Shown piece after piece: positions 23,401 to 35,474 of a DNA stretch of 64,000 nt. The notes under the pieces are model-generated. The model ran no database searches. It saw only the letters and a list, made by a program, of their open reading frames with translations, and had not been told where the DNA came from. Source of the DNA: Przewalskia tangutica (taxonomy: Eukaryota > Streptophyta > Magnoliopsida > Solanales > Solanaceae); contig CM056738.1 in assembly GCA_029844215.1 (NCBI GenBank), positions 75,012,093 through 75,076,092 on the forward strand, given 5' to 3'. The stretch's first letter is position 1, and each line of letters starts with the position of its first letter. Both the position numbers and the translations under genes were made by a program.

Positions 23401-23642
23401 CAGGGCTGTGTGATTTTCCGTTAAAGAAGTGCAGTGACACGAAGGCAACTGGACCATCACAATTCCGTAGCGACCATTCTGAACATGAAACAATTGACGG
23501 GAAATATATAAGTTTTGCCTTGAGATCTTCTGTGTGTTTTGGCATAGTAACCTGGATGCTTTTATATAGTCCAAGATACAATGAGCTCGTCGATAGACTT
23601 CTTTTCAGAATTTTGGATCAGCACAAAAAGAGGCAGGAATAA
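20483..23642 (+). pseudogene. LRR receptor-like protein (Ve/Cf-like), frameshifted
   Basis: Class: plasma-membrane receptor-like proteins that sense extracellular ligands and need co-receptor kinases. Features in order: a signal peptide (first ~30 residues, hydrophobic then SPTYG); an LRR N-terminal cap with the WDQNTDCC and CDEEGHV cysteine pattern; many plant-type LRRs (LxxLxLSxNxxxGxIP) from 20780 to 23390; a C-terminal cap with GNTGLCDFPLKKC; a single membrane segment near 23510-23570; and a short basic tail ending KKRQE. There is no kinase domain. The reading frame changes near 20955 (short ATTGAGT/ATTGACC duplication), near 21120-21137 and near 22400 (small deletion). Each leaves a truncated product. 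Genes of this class are normally intronless, and I see no splice sites that would mend these breaks. Two adjacent blocks of about 219 bp (from ~21291 and ~21510) encode near-duplicate LRR triplets. Confidence 0.88.
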
Positions 23643-24430
23643 AACCTAATGAGGTCAAGGTAAGTTAAGGTTTGTTGTAGAACAAAAGGCCAATAAAGTT
23701 GCCGCAATATGACTATTAGCTTTGCAGTTTAATGTTTGGCATTCTGTTTTATCGGCATGGGGTTAGTGTTTGAATGGGTGTTTTATTTTGGTTTTCTCCG
23801 CCAGCTGTTTAGAAAGAACTGTGAACATATAACACTTGCTGAATATTTTGCTATTCAATAAATAAAGTGCAAACCAACCTGGATATCAAGATTCAAGTAG
23901 TAGCTCATCTGATCAAAATCACTGGAAATTTCTATTATTTTATGACTATTCATGTATGGTATCACGTCAATACCAGACTATAGGTTTCCTCAACAGATTA
24001 GCCTAATTATTTATCATAGATTTGGAATGTTCAAGCAATCGAAGTTCCTACAATTTTTCCATTATGTTATGATGCATATATTAGCCTAACTATAGACATA
24101 AGGAACAACTTCGTACGCAGCGAAAGGTATTAATCAAATCTTATTGCATTCACCCTCATCTTTTAAATTCTTCCTCACCTTTAATTTGCAGAGACTTGCA
24201 TATACAGGATAAGTTTCCAGTTCATGGCGGATTTGTCTCAAAACTTCAGCCCCTTCTAAATGTGATCATTGAGAATTTGGGAAACAAAAAGGGATGATAA
24301 TAGCTAAGGGAATGGGAATATTAAAATCGAAAATTTACTGAATCAGCTCATGAATCCTGTAAAAAAGAATAGTGTACAAACTGAGGGGAATTTTAAGGAT
24401 ATTTACAGGATATTTTTGCACTCATTTTTC
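23643..24430. other. 3' flank of receptor-like gene and spacer
   Basis: Holds an AATAAA-type polyadenylation word near 23855-23865 (overlapping AATAAATAAA) about 215 bp after the stop. Otherwise no gene or repeat is recognised. Confidence 0.45.
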
Positions 24431-24440
24431 ACTCACAACT

Positions 24441-25150
24441 AGGATGTCAGTGGGTCGGGTAAATGCGGGTACCGCCCCGCACCCGCTCCAATTGGGGCGG
24501 GTATGGGGATGGTTTGGTGGGTGGTGGGGCGGGTATGGGTATCAAAAGTGCTACCCGCCATGGATAGTGGGGCGGGGGTGGATTTCATATAAGACCCGCT
24601 ACCCGCACCCGCCCCGCCCCGCTACCCGCACCGTACCCACACCGCCCATATCCGTATCATCTATTAGTTTAATTAAGTTATTTACGAATTTATTTGGCCC
24701 TTTCTTGATTTAAAATGTGACTTGAGCTAACCTGCACCGTGTCCTGCTTGTTAAACACAAATGCACCACGTTTCTTTTTCTTATTCTCTTTGTTCTCCTT
24801 TTTTTTGTTAAATATTTTCATCTTTACTGTTTTTTAATATTCATAATATTTTGACAAGGTTTTAGACTTGATATTCGATACACCATAGTGGAAAGGTTCT
24901 TTTTTTTCCCTTTTTCTTATATAACTTTCATTTTTGGTGACTAAAACAATTGCTATACATTATTTGAGCATTTTATTAATGGGTACCCGCCGGGTAAGTG
25001 GGTATCCGCGTGAAGTAAGTGGGGCGGGGGCGGGTGGAGGAATTACTACCCGTGATGGGTGGTGGGACGGGGGTGGGGATGTGTTTTAAGTGGTGGGTAC
25101 GGGTATGGAATACCCTTCCCCCGCCCCCGCCCCGCATCATTGACATCCCT
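24441..25150. mobile_element. 710 bp TIR element (MULE/MITE type) with 10 bp TSD
   Basis: Perfect flanking repeat actcacaact at 24431-24440 and 25151-25160. Terminal inverted repeats AGGATGTCAGTGGG (left) and AGGGATGTCAATG (right, complement). Both ends carry long GGGGCGGGT/ACCCGCCCC tracts in inverted order, with an AT-rich, coding-free centre. The 9-10 bp TSD fits Mutator-like MITEs best; hAT (8 bp) is less likely. It sits between the two host genes, about 200 bp past the transporter stop codon. Confidence 0.82.
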
Positions 25151-25345
25151 ACTCACAACTAGAGTCCTCCTCTAAAAGTCCACTAACTTCCATACAAACC
25201 TTACAAAATGTACAAATCTAATCCTGTAATTAAAGTGTAAACCAATAGATGTATGTGTCTAAGAGCTGAATGACATTCCAATGCAGGAATGTATAATTTA
25301 CAAACTGGCTAGTGAAGTCCCTGGCCACTTGACCCTTATAACATG

Positions 25346-28300
25346 TTATAAATTAATTGTCACTCCTCTAGCTCCATTGACAAAACCAGTTTGTGTTGTT
25401 TCTGGTGGAGAAGTCGAGCCATGCCAACCATGTCTTGCGGGATCGTATTTCTCTCCATCACCCCAAAGGGCATAGGCTTCTTCTCCATGAACCGCGTCAT
25501 CCCCAATCATTAGCTGCTCATCCGACATTCTTAACGGGATGAACAACCGTATTGCAAGTAGGATTAGCGTCGTTGCAACTATGTTCCAACCAATGATGAA
25601 CAGAGCGGCAACTATTTGCTTAAGAAAAAGCATCCCACCATCTCCACCATAAAATGCACCCTTTGTGTTGCTGACCGGAAGAACAATACTACAGAGAGTT
25701 GGTTCTGCCAGAAGACCAGTTAATAAACCGCCTAGAAGTCCTGCCACAGCGTGTGTGTGGAACACAGCCAGTGTATCATCCACCTGTTATTATACAGAAC
25801 AAGGAATTCAGTTGTCAAAATAGGTATACTTTCTGCTACACTGACAGCATAAGATAATTTGCACACTCTCATGTTACAATCTGACATATAATTGTAAATA
25901 GCCGTCCATAATAAGTTGGATTACAACTAGAAAAATAAGACAGTTGATCTGCTACAACTGTTTAAGAAACATTGATAGTGCAAGAATTTCCATACGCGGT
26001 ATTGTATATGAGCTAAATCATATTATTGTTAGGAGCGAGTAAATAACCTTTTTCAGAGTAATTGAAGTCGTGAAAGGGATGTGATAGAATCTTCAGAGAG
26101 GGAATTATGTAGATAATTTTAAGCTATAGTACACATGATTATTTTATGTGTTCGTGTATAAACTTTTATCACTAAACTGTGATTAATTAACATTGTTTTT
26201 ATCTCATTTTATCACTTAAACATGATAGTTAAGTTAAATATGATTTAATATAAACACTGAGCGAGACAAGTATTTTCCAAATGTTTGAAATAGACTTAAA
26301 GCACTGGACTAGCAAGTATACAGAGTGGGGTGTAACGAGTGTTCTTATATAAACTCCCTCTATCTCAATTTATGTGGCAAAGATCGAATTTCGAGAGTCA
26401 ATTTTTTTAATTTTAGTCAAGAATTTAGACAGAGAATTTTTAAGCTTGTTAAAATAAAATTTACATATTTGAAAACTATCTAAGAGGTATTGTAAGTCAG
26501 AATAATTAGCAATTCAAAATATTTAAAAGGCGTATAAAAATCGTGATAAATAAAAAACTCATTTGACTCTCGAAATTCAAAAGTTATCACATAAATTAGG
26601 GCGGAGTGATTAAGAAAATGAATCCCAAAAGTTATCTTATGATGCAAGAATTGCCGAAACTGTATAACAAGACTAAGCCATCAATGTGAGACTCAACATT
26701 AAGTTGGAAATTTATTAACGTGAAGTAAAGTTTAATCTATTATTTATGACTCGAATAATTGGGGCCCCGCACGTCGGAAACGTCGTTCCACACACGTGCA
26801 CCACACGTTGTACCAAGAATCGTAAATTTCCGTAGTGAAAGAGATATTGGTACGTGACAAAATGTTTAAGACATGAAATGATAGACGGTTGTTGGCGACG
26901 AGTGTTTCACGTTGGTAAATAAAGGAATAAGTGTATGACGTGTAAAGATGAAACGAATGAATCGCCGCGGCGGTCAAGGCCGCAAAGACTGGCCATAGGC
27001 CGCGGCGCTTAATGGTGGTTCGCCATCGAAGTCAGTGCGCGCTGCCTCTAGGCAGAGTCATGCTTCACTGGCAGTGAGGCTCGACGGAAGATGAAAAGTT
27101 TTTGACTTTTGGGCTGGTTTTGGAGCATTGATTATCCATTACTTGACACATGAAATCAACCATTATTTGGTTGAATAACACCTCTCAATAAGTGTCATTA
27201 TATGGCTAGATGAGAGATCATTTTTACACACTATAAATTGAGGACTTGTCTCAATTGAAAAACACACCAAAAATCAGATTTCTGATCTCCTTCTTCTCTA
27301 GCTTTCTTTCACACAGTCAAAATGTTCTTCTTATAGTAAAAATTTGAGTTTCCTTTGCTCACTTATTAGTTGTTGCTTTATCTTGCGAGATAAGTTGTCA
27401 ACCACCGTAAAATGATACATACGGGGAAATATTGTCTTAAGGACATGGTGCTAACGCCCGACTCAACAAATTCTTTGTAGTAGTTCACTTTTATTCTTAT
27501 TTCAGATTGTAATCTTTGTATTCATTACTTACTTCCCATTTCCTTGTAACATTCATCGTACTCACATTCTTAAGATAATATTCGATGTAAGTAACAACAA
27601 AGATGATGGAGGCAAACAATTTGTTGTTGGATCTTCCACTGCTACTCAAAGCACTCCTGGTGCCTTCCCCACTACTGTTCAAGGCTCACATAACGCCTTC
27701 ACTGCTGCTCAAGGGAACGGTACAGTACTTCCTCCCGCTGGGTTCCACCATGAACGCCCAGAGAAGTTCATGGGGACCAACTTCAAGAGATGGCAGCAAA
27801 AGATGATGTTCTTTCTGACTGTTATGGGAATGTCTCGTTTCCTAACAGAAGATCCTCCACAAGCTAGAGATAAAACGGACCCTCAGCCAAATGAAACGGC
27901 TGGAGGGGGCCAAGATATCGTCATTAATGGCATGAAGATGACTCTAGATGCTTGGAGTCATAGTGATTTCATTTGCCGAAATTATATTCTGAATTGTTTG
28001 TCCGACCCTCTCTACACGTTGATTGCACCGTTGGCACCGCCAAAGAGTTGGGATAAATTGTAAAAAAAATACAATACACAAGATGTTGGTACTAAGAAGT
28101 TTATCGTTGGGAAATTTTTGAAATTTCAAATGGTGGGCAGCAAAACTGTGATGTCCCAAGTCGAGGAATTTCAAATGATTTTACATCACATGGATTTGGA
28201 AGGAATGAATCCTAACGAGTAATTTTTTGTTGCGTCGTTAATTGAAAGGTTACATCCCTCGTGGAATGAGTTACTTAAAACTCAAGACAAAAGAGATGAC

Positions 28301-31300
28301 CTTTGAGGAACTTATTATCAAACTCCAGATTCAGGAGGATAATAAGAAGGTCATGCCAAAAGAGAAGCAACCCGCTGAGGCTAAGGCAAATATGACGGAG
28401 GGCAAAGGGAACACAAACAAAAAGATAAAGTTCCAGAAGGATGGTAAGGCCCCAACAACAGAGAAGTTTAAGGGGAACTGTCATCACTGTGGTAAGCCTG
28501 GTCACATGATCAAAGATTGCCGCAAACTCAAGAACGAGAATAAAGAGAAAGTCATGGGCAAGGCTAAGGCTAACATCGCCGAAGACACGCTTCTTGACGA
28601 TATAATTGAGGAGTTCTCAGCAGTGGTACTTGAAGTAAACCTCGTTGAGACACCTGTGTAGTGATGGATGAACACGAGTGTTACCCGTCACATCTGTTCC
28701 AATAGAGAAGCCTTCTCCACTTATACACCAGTCACAGATAAGAAGTTGTTATGGGCAACGCTTTATCTGAGGTGTTGGGGGGTAGGAAAGGTAATCCTGA
28801 AGATGACTTCCGGAAAGGAGCTTACTCTGAAGGAGGTGATATATGTTCCGAAAATTAGAATTTTTTTAATTTCTGGACCTTTATTGGTGAATGCTGATTT
28901 TAGGCAAGTGTTTGAGTCCAATAAATTTATAATCACTAAGAATGGAACATTTGTAGGAAGGGGCTTCGTCTGTGAAGGCTTCTTTAAAGTTAATGCTTTG
29001 TCGGTAATGCCTTCTTCTATTAATAAAATTGATTCTTCTTCTTATTTGTTTGATTTGTCTAATTTATGGCATTATAGATTAGGACATGTAAACTATCAAT
29101 CTATCCAAAGGTTGGTAAAGTTGGAATTGTTGTCGTCTATCGACGTAAACCCTCAACATAAGTGTGAGGTGTGCGTAGAGGCAAAACTTTCAAAGAGTCC
29201 CTTTAGATCCGTCAAAAGGGAACCGCTCCTCTAGAACTCATTCACACCGATATATGTGACTTGAAGTTCGCACAAACTAGAGGGGGGAACGAGTACTTTG
29301 TGACTTTCATAGATGATAGCACAAGGTGTTGTTATCTTTACTTACTAAAAAGTAAAGATGAAGCCTTTGAAGCATTCAAACGCTACAAAGCAGAAGTTGA
29401 GAACCAATTAAGCGGACAAATTAAATCAATCTGTAGCGATAGAGGGGGAGAATACGTAGCGTCTTTTGAAGAATATTTTGCCAAATCAGGCATTGTTCAT
29501 CAAACAACGGCTCCATACTCACCTCAATCAAACGGTGTCGCTGAACGCAAGAATCGTACCTTGAAGGAAATGATGAATGTCTTGCCCATCAATTCCGGCC
29601 TCCCTCAAAACATGTGGGGAGAAGTTGTCCTTACCGCTAATAAGATTCTTAATAGAGTCCCACATAAGGTTAAGGACAAGACTCCATACGAACTATGGAA
29701 AGAAAAGAAACTCACCTACAAATACTTAAATGTGTGGGGGTTGTCTGGCAGAGGTTGAAGTACCTAAGCCAAAGTAGGTCAAGATTGAGCCTAAGACTGT
29801 AGATTGAATATTCATCATATATGCAAATAATAGTAGTGTTTATCGCTTCTTGGTGCATAGACATCCATGTGGGTACAATCATGGAATCAAGGAACGCTAG
29901 TTTCTTTGAGGACTTATTTCCTAGAAAGGAAAGAGACATAATCTCTCGCAAACGAAGTTATAAACAAAACTCTCAGGATCCAGGAGTCGTTGACTGCCCG
30001 GATCTAGGCGGTTCAGATCTAGTGAACTCCGAAGTCGTTGTTTGACTCAACAAATTCTTTGTAGTAGTTCACTTTTGTTCTTGTTTCTAATCTTTGTATT
30101 CGTTATTTATTTCTCATTTCCTTGTAACCTTCATCGTACTCACACATTATATATACTGTAGAATTTGCTTGTGTACCTAACAACAAAAAAAGGCAAGTTG
30201 TTCAAACTTTGAGTGCTTACCTACTTTTCTCCTTCATTCGAGTATGACATGGTAAGAGCAGTAGGGACAGGGGAAGGTTGGATAGGTAATAGCAACTTAT
30301 TTTGACATACAGACTATTCAATTTCAACAACCATGACGTCAACCAATATTCTAGGACAAGTAGTCTTTTACAAAATGGAATATTAAAGTACAATGTCGTA
30401 CCTGTTGTAGAAAAGTGGACTTTTTGTGGAGGATCATCATGGAGTACCATGGAATGCTTCCAGCAAGTATTCCCATTACTATGGCTGCCCAAGCTTGCAC
30501 CACTCCTACACCAATAAACAACAATAATTAACAACATCCTTGTTATAGAAGACCCAATTTATATGTATCTCTCCAACATGAGTTTTTTTTTTTGGGATAA
30601 GGGACTTCAAGAGGAGGTAGCAAGGGAAGATGCTATCATACAACGAAAGGATTTAAGTTATATATTCACTGATAGTGCAAAAACTCTTTTTACACGATAG
30701 ATTAGTCTCGTTGTCATATCAGGTTATCATACACTTACTATAAAGATTTACAGTAAGTAACGTTATGTAAATATATTTTTAAAGCATCAATACATAGAGC
30801 TTAATCTCATAACGAAATGGATTTCTCAAGACATAAATTAAACAACCATAGATAGATGTTCAGACTCCTATAAGGGAGAGCGGTATTCATCTTGTTTCTT
30901 GATGTTTTAGTCAACTAAATTCACCTTGTTGATGGAATTTGCGACTCCAAAATTCACATAATGTAGGTTGCTTTTCGTGCTGTCATTAATGAAAACTGAC
31001 TCAATGGACAATTCTAGAATTTTCTTTTTCAAATTAAAGATATATGCTCTACAGTGTAAAATTTATTTACACTCTTTAGAGGAACCTAATTGTTTAGATA
31101 ACTTTTAAACTATCAGTGCATAGAACTTGGAATTTTTTCGCGTCATAAAGAACTGAAACTACCTGCCCCAGGAGTTACACAAGCGAGGCCTGTCATCATT
31201 CCCTGAACAGCTCCGATAACAGATGGCTTGCCGAAGTAAAAAACATCAAGGGTTGTCCAAACAAGAAGACTTGTAGCTGCTGAAATGTTAGTGTTTAACA

Positions 31301-32788
31301 CAGCCAAAGGAGCAGCTACATTTGCAGCATTAGGGGCTCCTCCATTGAAACCTGACCAACCCATCCAAAGTAGCCCTGCTCCTGCAAGCATCAGCAATAC
31401 ATTGTTTGGTGGAAACCTTTCCCTATCACTCTTCAATCTTGGCCCAACCTGCCATCCATATAGACAACCAATTCAGTTTAGTGTACTAAATATGACTTAA
31501 GCAAGAACAACAACAACAGATGTCAATTTTAAGAACAACATATATGAATGTTGGAGGAACATATATCGGAACAGATTTGGAGCAGAACATTACAGTTCGA
31601 ACCATGTATACACATACAAAATATTTTCATAGAAGTGTATACATATATAATCATGCCAGTGGTGAATGGAGCATGTAATCAATAGGTTCAACATATGGTT
31701 TTACCACACAAGCATATGTAAGAAATCATTAAATTTCAGGAATATTATTTTTAACACATAAATAAATTTATTAGTAAAACCTAAAGATTGAATCCATCAA
31801 TTTTCAATTCTGACTCTTGCCTCTAAATCATGCCCACTCCAATCAAGCGAAAAAATTGACTTCAACTTTTGGATCTGTTTCTCTCAAGAGCGTGCCGTAG
31901 CCAAGGGCGGACATAACATTTTTACTACAGATTCATCTGAAACCATAGCTTTTGACCGAGAACATAGATTTATATGCAGAAACCTACTAAAATCTCAACA
32001 AATATTAAATCTAAACTCATAATTTACGAGTTCAATGCGGATAGCTTTAAAAGATGAACCATTAAATTTAAATTTTGAATTCGTCTCTAGTCATAGCATA
32101 ATAAAACAGTTTTATAAAACGAATTAGTTAGCTGTATTACCCAATAAGCAGCAGTGAATCCAGAAATTCCAGCAGACAGATGAATAACATAACCACCAGA
32201 ATAATCAATAACACCCCAATGATACAGAAAACCACCTCCCCAAAGGCTAAAAGCTCCAACTGTATAACAAAAAATAAGCCAAAGAGGAACAAAAGCCATC
32301 CAAGCCTTGATGTTCATGCGAGCAAGAACAGAACCAGCCAACAAAATCATAGTAATAGCAGCAAAAGTGAAATGAAAATACACATGTGCAGCCATAGGAT
32401 ATAAAGGTTCATGCATAGGAGATTCAATAGTCGTCCCATCGCTAAACAAATGTGTCGTCTCTGGCATCCTTGCTCGTCCAGTCAAGTACTTTTGTCCTAG
32501 AGCAGGAGCACCTTTTGCCCAAAAGGGCAAAAGTTTATCGCCAAAGGCCATACGATAGCCTACTAGGACCCAACAGATGAGCACAGCTGCGAACGCGTAA
32601 AGCGCCATGAAGGCTGAATTAACTGCCCATTTTTTCTTCACTATGCTGGCATAAAGGATGACAAGGCCTGGCATGCTCTGCATACCAACGAGGGTCGCAG
32701 CAGTCATTTGCCATGCGTTGTCGCCTTTGTTTAGCCATGGAGGAACCCCCGGTAAGTATGGTTGATATGCTCCTACTGGTATGGACAT
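25346..32788 (-). CDS. AMT2: AMT2-type ammonium transporter, four exons
   Basis: Exons on the - strand: 32788-32141, 31448-31163, 30505-30402 and 25783-25346 (stop at 25346-25348). All three introns have GT-AG borders and the joined frame gives 491 residues, the normal AMT2 length. The family moves ammonium across the plasma membrane as a trimer with 11 membrane helices. Visible marks: N-terminal GDNAWQMTAATLVGMQSMPG; the pore histidines in YSGGYVIHLSAG and VFHTHAVAGLLGG; GLLWMGWSGFNGG in exon 2; and a hydrophilic C-terminal tail with ALWGDGEKYDP. No stops or frame breaks, so it looks functional. Intron 3 is 4,618 bp and holds a MITE and a deleted copia element on the opposite strand; introns 1 and 2 are about 0.7 kb. 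Whether it is the AMT2, 3, 4 or 5 paralogue of a given species cannot be told here; some relatives respond to mycorrhiza. Confidence 0.93.
26354..26608. mobile_element. Stowaway-type MITE in transporter intron 3
   Basis: Left end CTCCCTCTATCTCAATTTATG and right end complementing to ACTCCGCCCTAATTTATGTG form the conserved Stowaway/mariner terminal repeat. A TA lies near each edge (target TA). About 255 bp, AT-rich, no coding. Confidence 0.8.
27603..28660 (+). pseudogene. Copia gag remnant (intron element)
   Basis: Gag-like FHHERPEKFMGTNFKRWQQK at 27745-27805, then MMFFLTVMGMSRFL and YILNCLSDPLY typical of the copia gag N-terminal domain, and a CCHC knuckle (CHHCGKPGHMIKDC) at about 28479-28520. 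The frame changes at about 27760, 28063 and 28225-28250. Confidence 0.85.
28661..30043 (+). pseudogene. Copia protease to integrase remnant (intron element)
   Basis: The protease site reads N-T-S-V at 28671-28682 where D-T-G-A is expected. GAG-pre-integrase at 28668-29234 has LWHYRLGH and CEVC. The integrase at 29261-29758 has TFIDDSTR, CSDRGGEY and ERKNRT, a full DDE set within one ORF. The integrase C-terminal and linker words continue in another frame to about 30040 and then stop, where the terminal direct repeat begins. Confidence 0.87.
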
Positions 32789-32840
32789 GGCTTAATTAGT
32801 TTTCAGAGCTTCCTGAATGGTTGATTAAAATTTCATGCGA

Positions 32841-32848
32841 TTTATATA
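32841..32848 (-). promoter_or_regulatory. TATA box of AMT2-type gene
   Basis: TATATAAA on the - strand, 53 bp before the ATG at 32786-32788; a normal plant core-promoter position. Confidence 0.5.
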
Positions 32849-33499
32849 CAGTATGGTCTGCTTTCTGTTTCGTTAAATAAAGAAAAATGGAATAGAGCTT
32901 ATTAAGTTGACTACAAAAATACATAATTTTCATACTCAGGCAAAGTTGACTTGGAAAACATGTACTTTAATTATTAATTACGCTTACGTAATTTTTTAAT
33001 ATGTAAATTTTATTTTAAAAAATTTAAAAATTCTATGTTCTAACACACGATCAAAATTAGAAGTTTAGTTTTCGAAAAACGAAAAATGTCAATCTCTTTT
33101 GAATCACATGGAGTAATTTCTTGTATCATAATCTAAACAATAAAATAGCAATTCATTATATTCAATTGAATTACACTGATAACATAAACAATCTTAACAC
33201 TGACGCTATACTTAACTTCAATTTATTTGAATCGAGAGGTGGTATAACCGTATAAGTAACTAAAGTAGAGAAATTGGTGCGAAAGGGTGATGAAGTTGCC
33301 GCGAACCCTCGAACAAATTAGAATAGCATTTAAGTTTCTTGCGTTGATAGTGAAGTATATAACTTTTTTATATTATTCAGTTAATTTGTCTACAATAACA
33401 TATCTTTTTTCATGGTTAATAAGTTGATATAGTAACCAGAAAAATAGAATAACAATCTCTTATACGCAAGGAACTTGCAGAATTTTCACTAATGAATTC
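32849..33499. other. Spacer upstream of the transporter gene
   Basis: About 650 bp of AT-rich DNA with no ORF and no clear repeat edge. It should contain the transporter promoter; a copia element has inserted at its distal end. Confidence 0.5.
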
Positions 33500-33671
33500 T
33501 GATAGAATATTATCATATTTTATATATTATCATTGATAAAATATTATCATATTTTGTATATATTTTATATTAGGTAAATTTATATTTCAATTATAATTAG
33601 AAAGATTTAGTTATCTAGTTTGTAATTATGTAACACTATATAATAATCAGTGAAAGGCAAGAAACATATTC
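33500..33671 (+). repeat. 5' LTR of copia C
   Basis: 172 bp; matches 48817-49004 along its length. The last few bases of the LTR seem lost before the primer site. Confidence 0.88.
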
Positions 33672-33683
33672 TGGTATCAGAAG
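33672..33683 (+). other. Primer binding site of copia C
   Basis: TGGTATCAGAAG directly after the LTR, complementary to the 3' end of initiator methionine tRNA (TGGTATCAGAGC) except near the end. Confidence 0.85.
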
Positions 33684-33793
33684 CCAAAACCTAACTTCTT
33701 TTTCTCCCTAAGCCGCCGCCCCTCGGCATCCCTCTTCCTCGACAATCATTTCCCTTCTTTCTTCAACTTTCATCTCTTCTTCTCCAATTTTCA

Positions 33794-34292
33794 ATGGCGT
33801 AACAACCTAAATTCCATCATGCTCTTGCAGTTAATAACATCAAGAATTTCATTTCCATAAATCTTGAGATGGAAAAGATTAAGTATTAATCTTGGACAGA
33901 ATTATTTAAGATTCATTGTCGTGTATACAAAGTCATCGACCATATCATCCCTCCAAAATTAAAGCCCCTAGAAAGACCTGATGATTCTGACGATGAACTT
34001 TGGTCCCGCTTAGATGCGGTTGTCCTACAATGGATCTACGACATGATCTTGAATGATCTATTGCATACAATCATTGAAATCGATGTCACTGCACGATAAA
34101 TGTGAGAGCACTTGAAAAGTATTTTTCATGACAACAAGACACAACGTGCCTTGTATTTGGCAAATCAATTTCAGGCCATTCAACAGGACAATTTTCCTAA
34201 TGTGTCAACCTATTGTCAAGAACGTAAAATTATTATCGATCAACTCTCTAACGTCGGTGTACCGGTCACTAATAAACAATTGGCGATGTAAC
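33794..34292 (+). pseudogene. Copia C gag, N-terminal part
   Basis: UBN2-type gag: after the ATG at 33794 the frame reads through words such as YKVIDHIIPPKLKPLE, LWSRLDAVVLQWIY, LHTIIEIDVTA and LYLANQFQAIQQDNF. Stops interrupt it, including one at the third codon and others near 33885, 34096 and 34288. The coding region is then cut by an LTR. Confidence 0.85.
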
Positions 34293-35474
34293 TGATCGGT
34301 GTATTTTATATACACTTTTTGAGTCATTTTTAGTTAGTCTTTTGCCCATTTTTGTACAAATACGTGTCATCTTAGGATAGCTTTTCTTTCTTTTGAGTCA
34401 TAATGGTTTAAAGTGGCTCATTGGCGAAAAGGAGCAAAAAGAGGGCAGAAACAGAGGTCTCAAAGCTCAAAAAACGAGAAAGTTGGCGAACCGGACACGA
34501 ACAGCGAAGCCAAGCGCCTCCAACCAAAGAAGATCGAGGCCGCGCGCCCAAATTACGTAGAAATGCAGAGTTTGGCCATGCGCTGGCAGTAGGCCGCATG
34601 AATTTTTGTCAATTTCGAATGAGAATGGGCCAAGGCCTGGAAGGAAACCTGAGAAACGAGTTGGAGGCTATAAAAAGGAGATTTTAGGTCAGAATAAGGG
34701 TTCCAAAAACCTTGACAATTCATCACAACCTTGAAGATCAAGATTGGAGACTACTTTTTGTGTAATTGTTTGTTTCTTGTTTTATTTCTTTATAGTTTAT
34801 GTTGGATATTAGTTTAGTTCTTGTCATGTCTATGGCTAGGAACTAACTTAATTTAGGGTTTTTCATATCAAATCACTTGAAACTCATTCTTATGAATTAA
34901 TGCATGTTTTGGTTTCTTCTTATCATTGTTGAGATTTATTCAATAATTGTTTTGATTGCTTGGTAATTAATTGATCACTAATTATCATCACTTATATGAT
35001 TTCTAATCGAAATCCGAAAGGGGAGATTGTGAATATGCTATAGTTGAATAAACACAGGTTTAAATCGTGGACGAAAGTACCCCGATACTTGTGTAGCTTA
35101 ATAGATTATTGCTCTTAATCTTCCTTTATAGTTAATCTTATCACCGAAAGGTAGAAAGGTTCTATATTGGGGTTGAGTGTTTATATTACCTTAACAGGAG
35201 TATAAAACGACTTAGTTAACCTGTTATCTCAAAATAAAAGAAGAACCATAATTAATTGCATTAACAAGTAAGATGAGCGGATAGTTGAGGAGATTTGGAA
35301 GCCCTATTTCCACCATAACTGAAGTAAAACAAAGTATTTTAGTTAGCATTCTTAATTATAGTTATAAACAATTCATCAATCATCGGTTACCAAATAGATA
35401 CCATAGAATAGAATTTGAGAATTGAACACTAATCCCTGAGGACGATAACTCGGTCTTCTAGACTATATTACTTG
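34293..35474 (+). repeat. Athila-type LTR inserted in copia C gag
   Basis: Starts TGATCGGTGTATTTTATATAC, the same start as the - strand LTR ending at 59636, and is colinear with the solo LTR at 56873-58201 (e.g. 'gactatattacttgt' near the end). A TATA word (CTATAAAAAGG) lies near 34671. No internal sequence adjoins, so it is a solo or truncated LTR. A clean TSD was not found: gtaac (34288-34292) and gtcac (35475-35479) agree at 4 of 5 positions, but the LTR does not end in CA there. Confidence 0.78.

Larger units (their letters stand above)
26702..30186 (+). mobile_element. Deleted copia element in transporter intron 3
   Basis: Opposite in orientation to the host gene. An LTR/leader-like region runs from about 26702 to 27600, with a TATA-like ACTATAAATTG at about 27230 and a GC-rich block at 26965-27060. 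It is followed by gag, pre-integrase and integrase, and then, at 30044-30186, by a second copy of the 27460-27600 segment ('gactcaacaaattc' start). RT and RNase H are absent. The left border is approximate and no TSD was recognised. Confidence 0.7.

Noticed and set aside
20483..23642. Receptor-like gene as a multi-intron functional gene
   Set aside because: The frame changes lack GT-AG junctions that would restore the LRR register, and homologues of this class are normally intronless.
34421..34687. 88-codon ORF and its antisense partners
   Set aside because: They lie entirely within the Athila-type LTR and are not conserved as frames in the other LTR copies.
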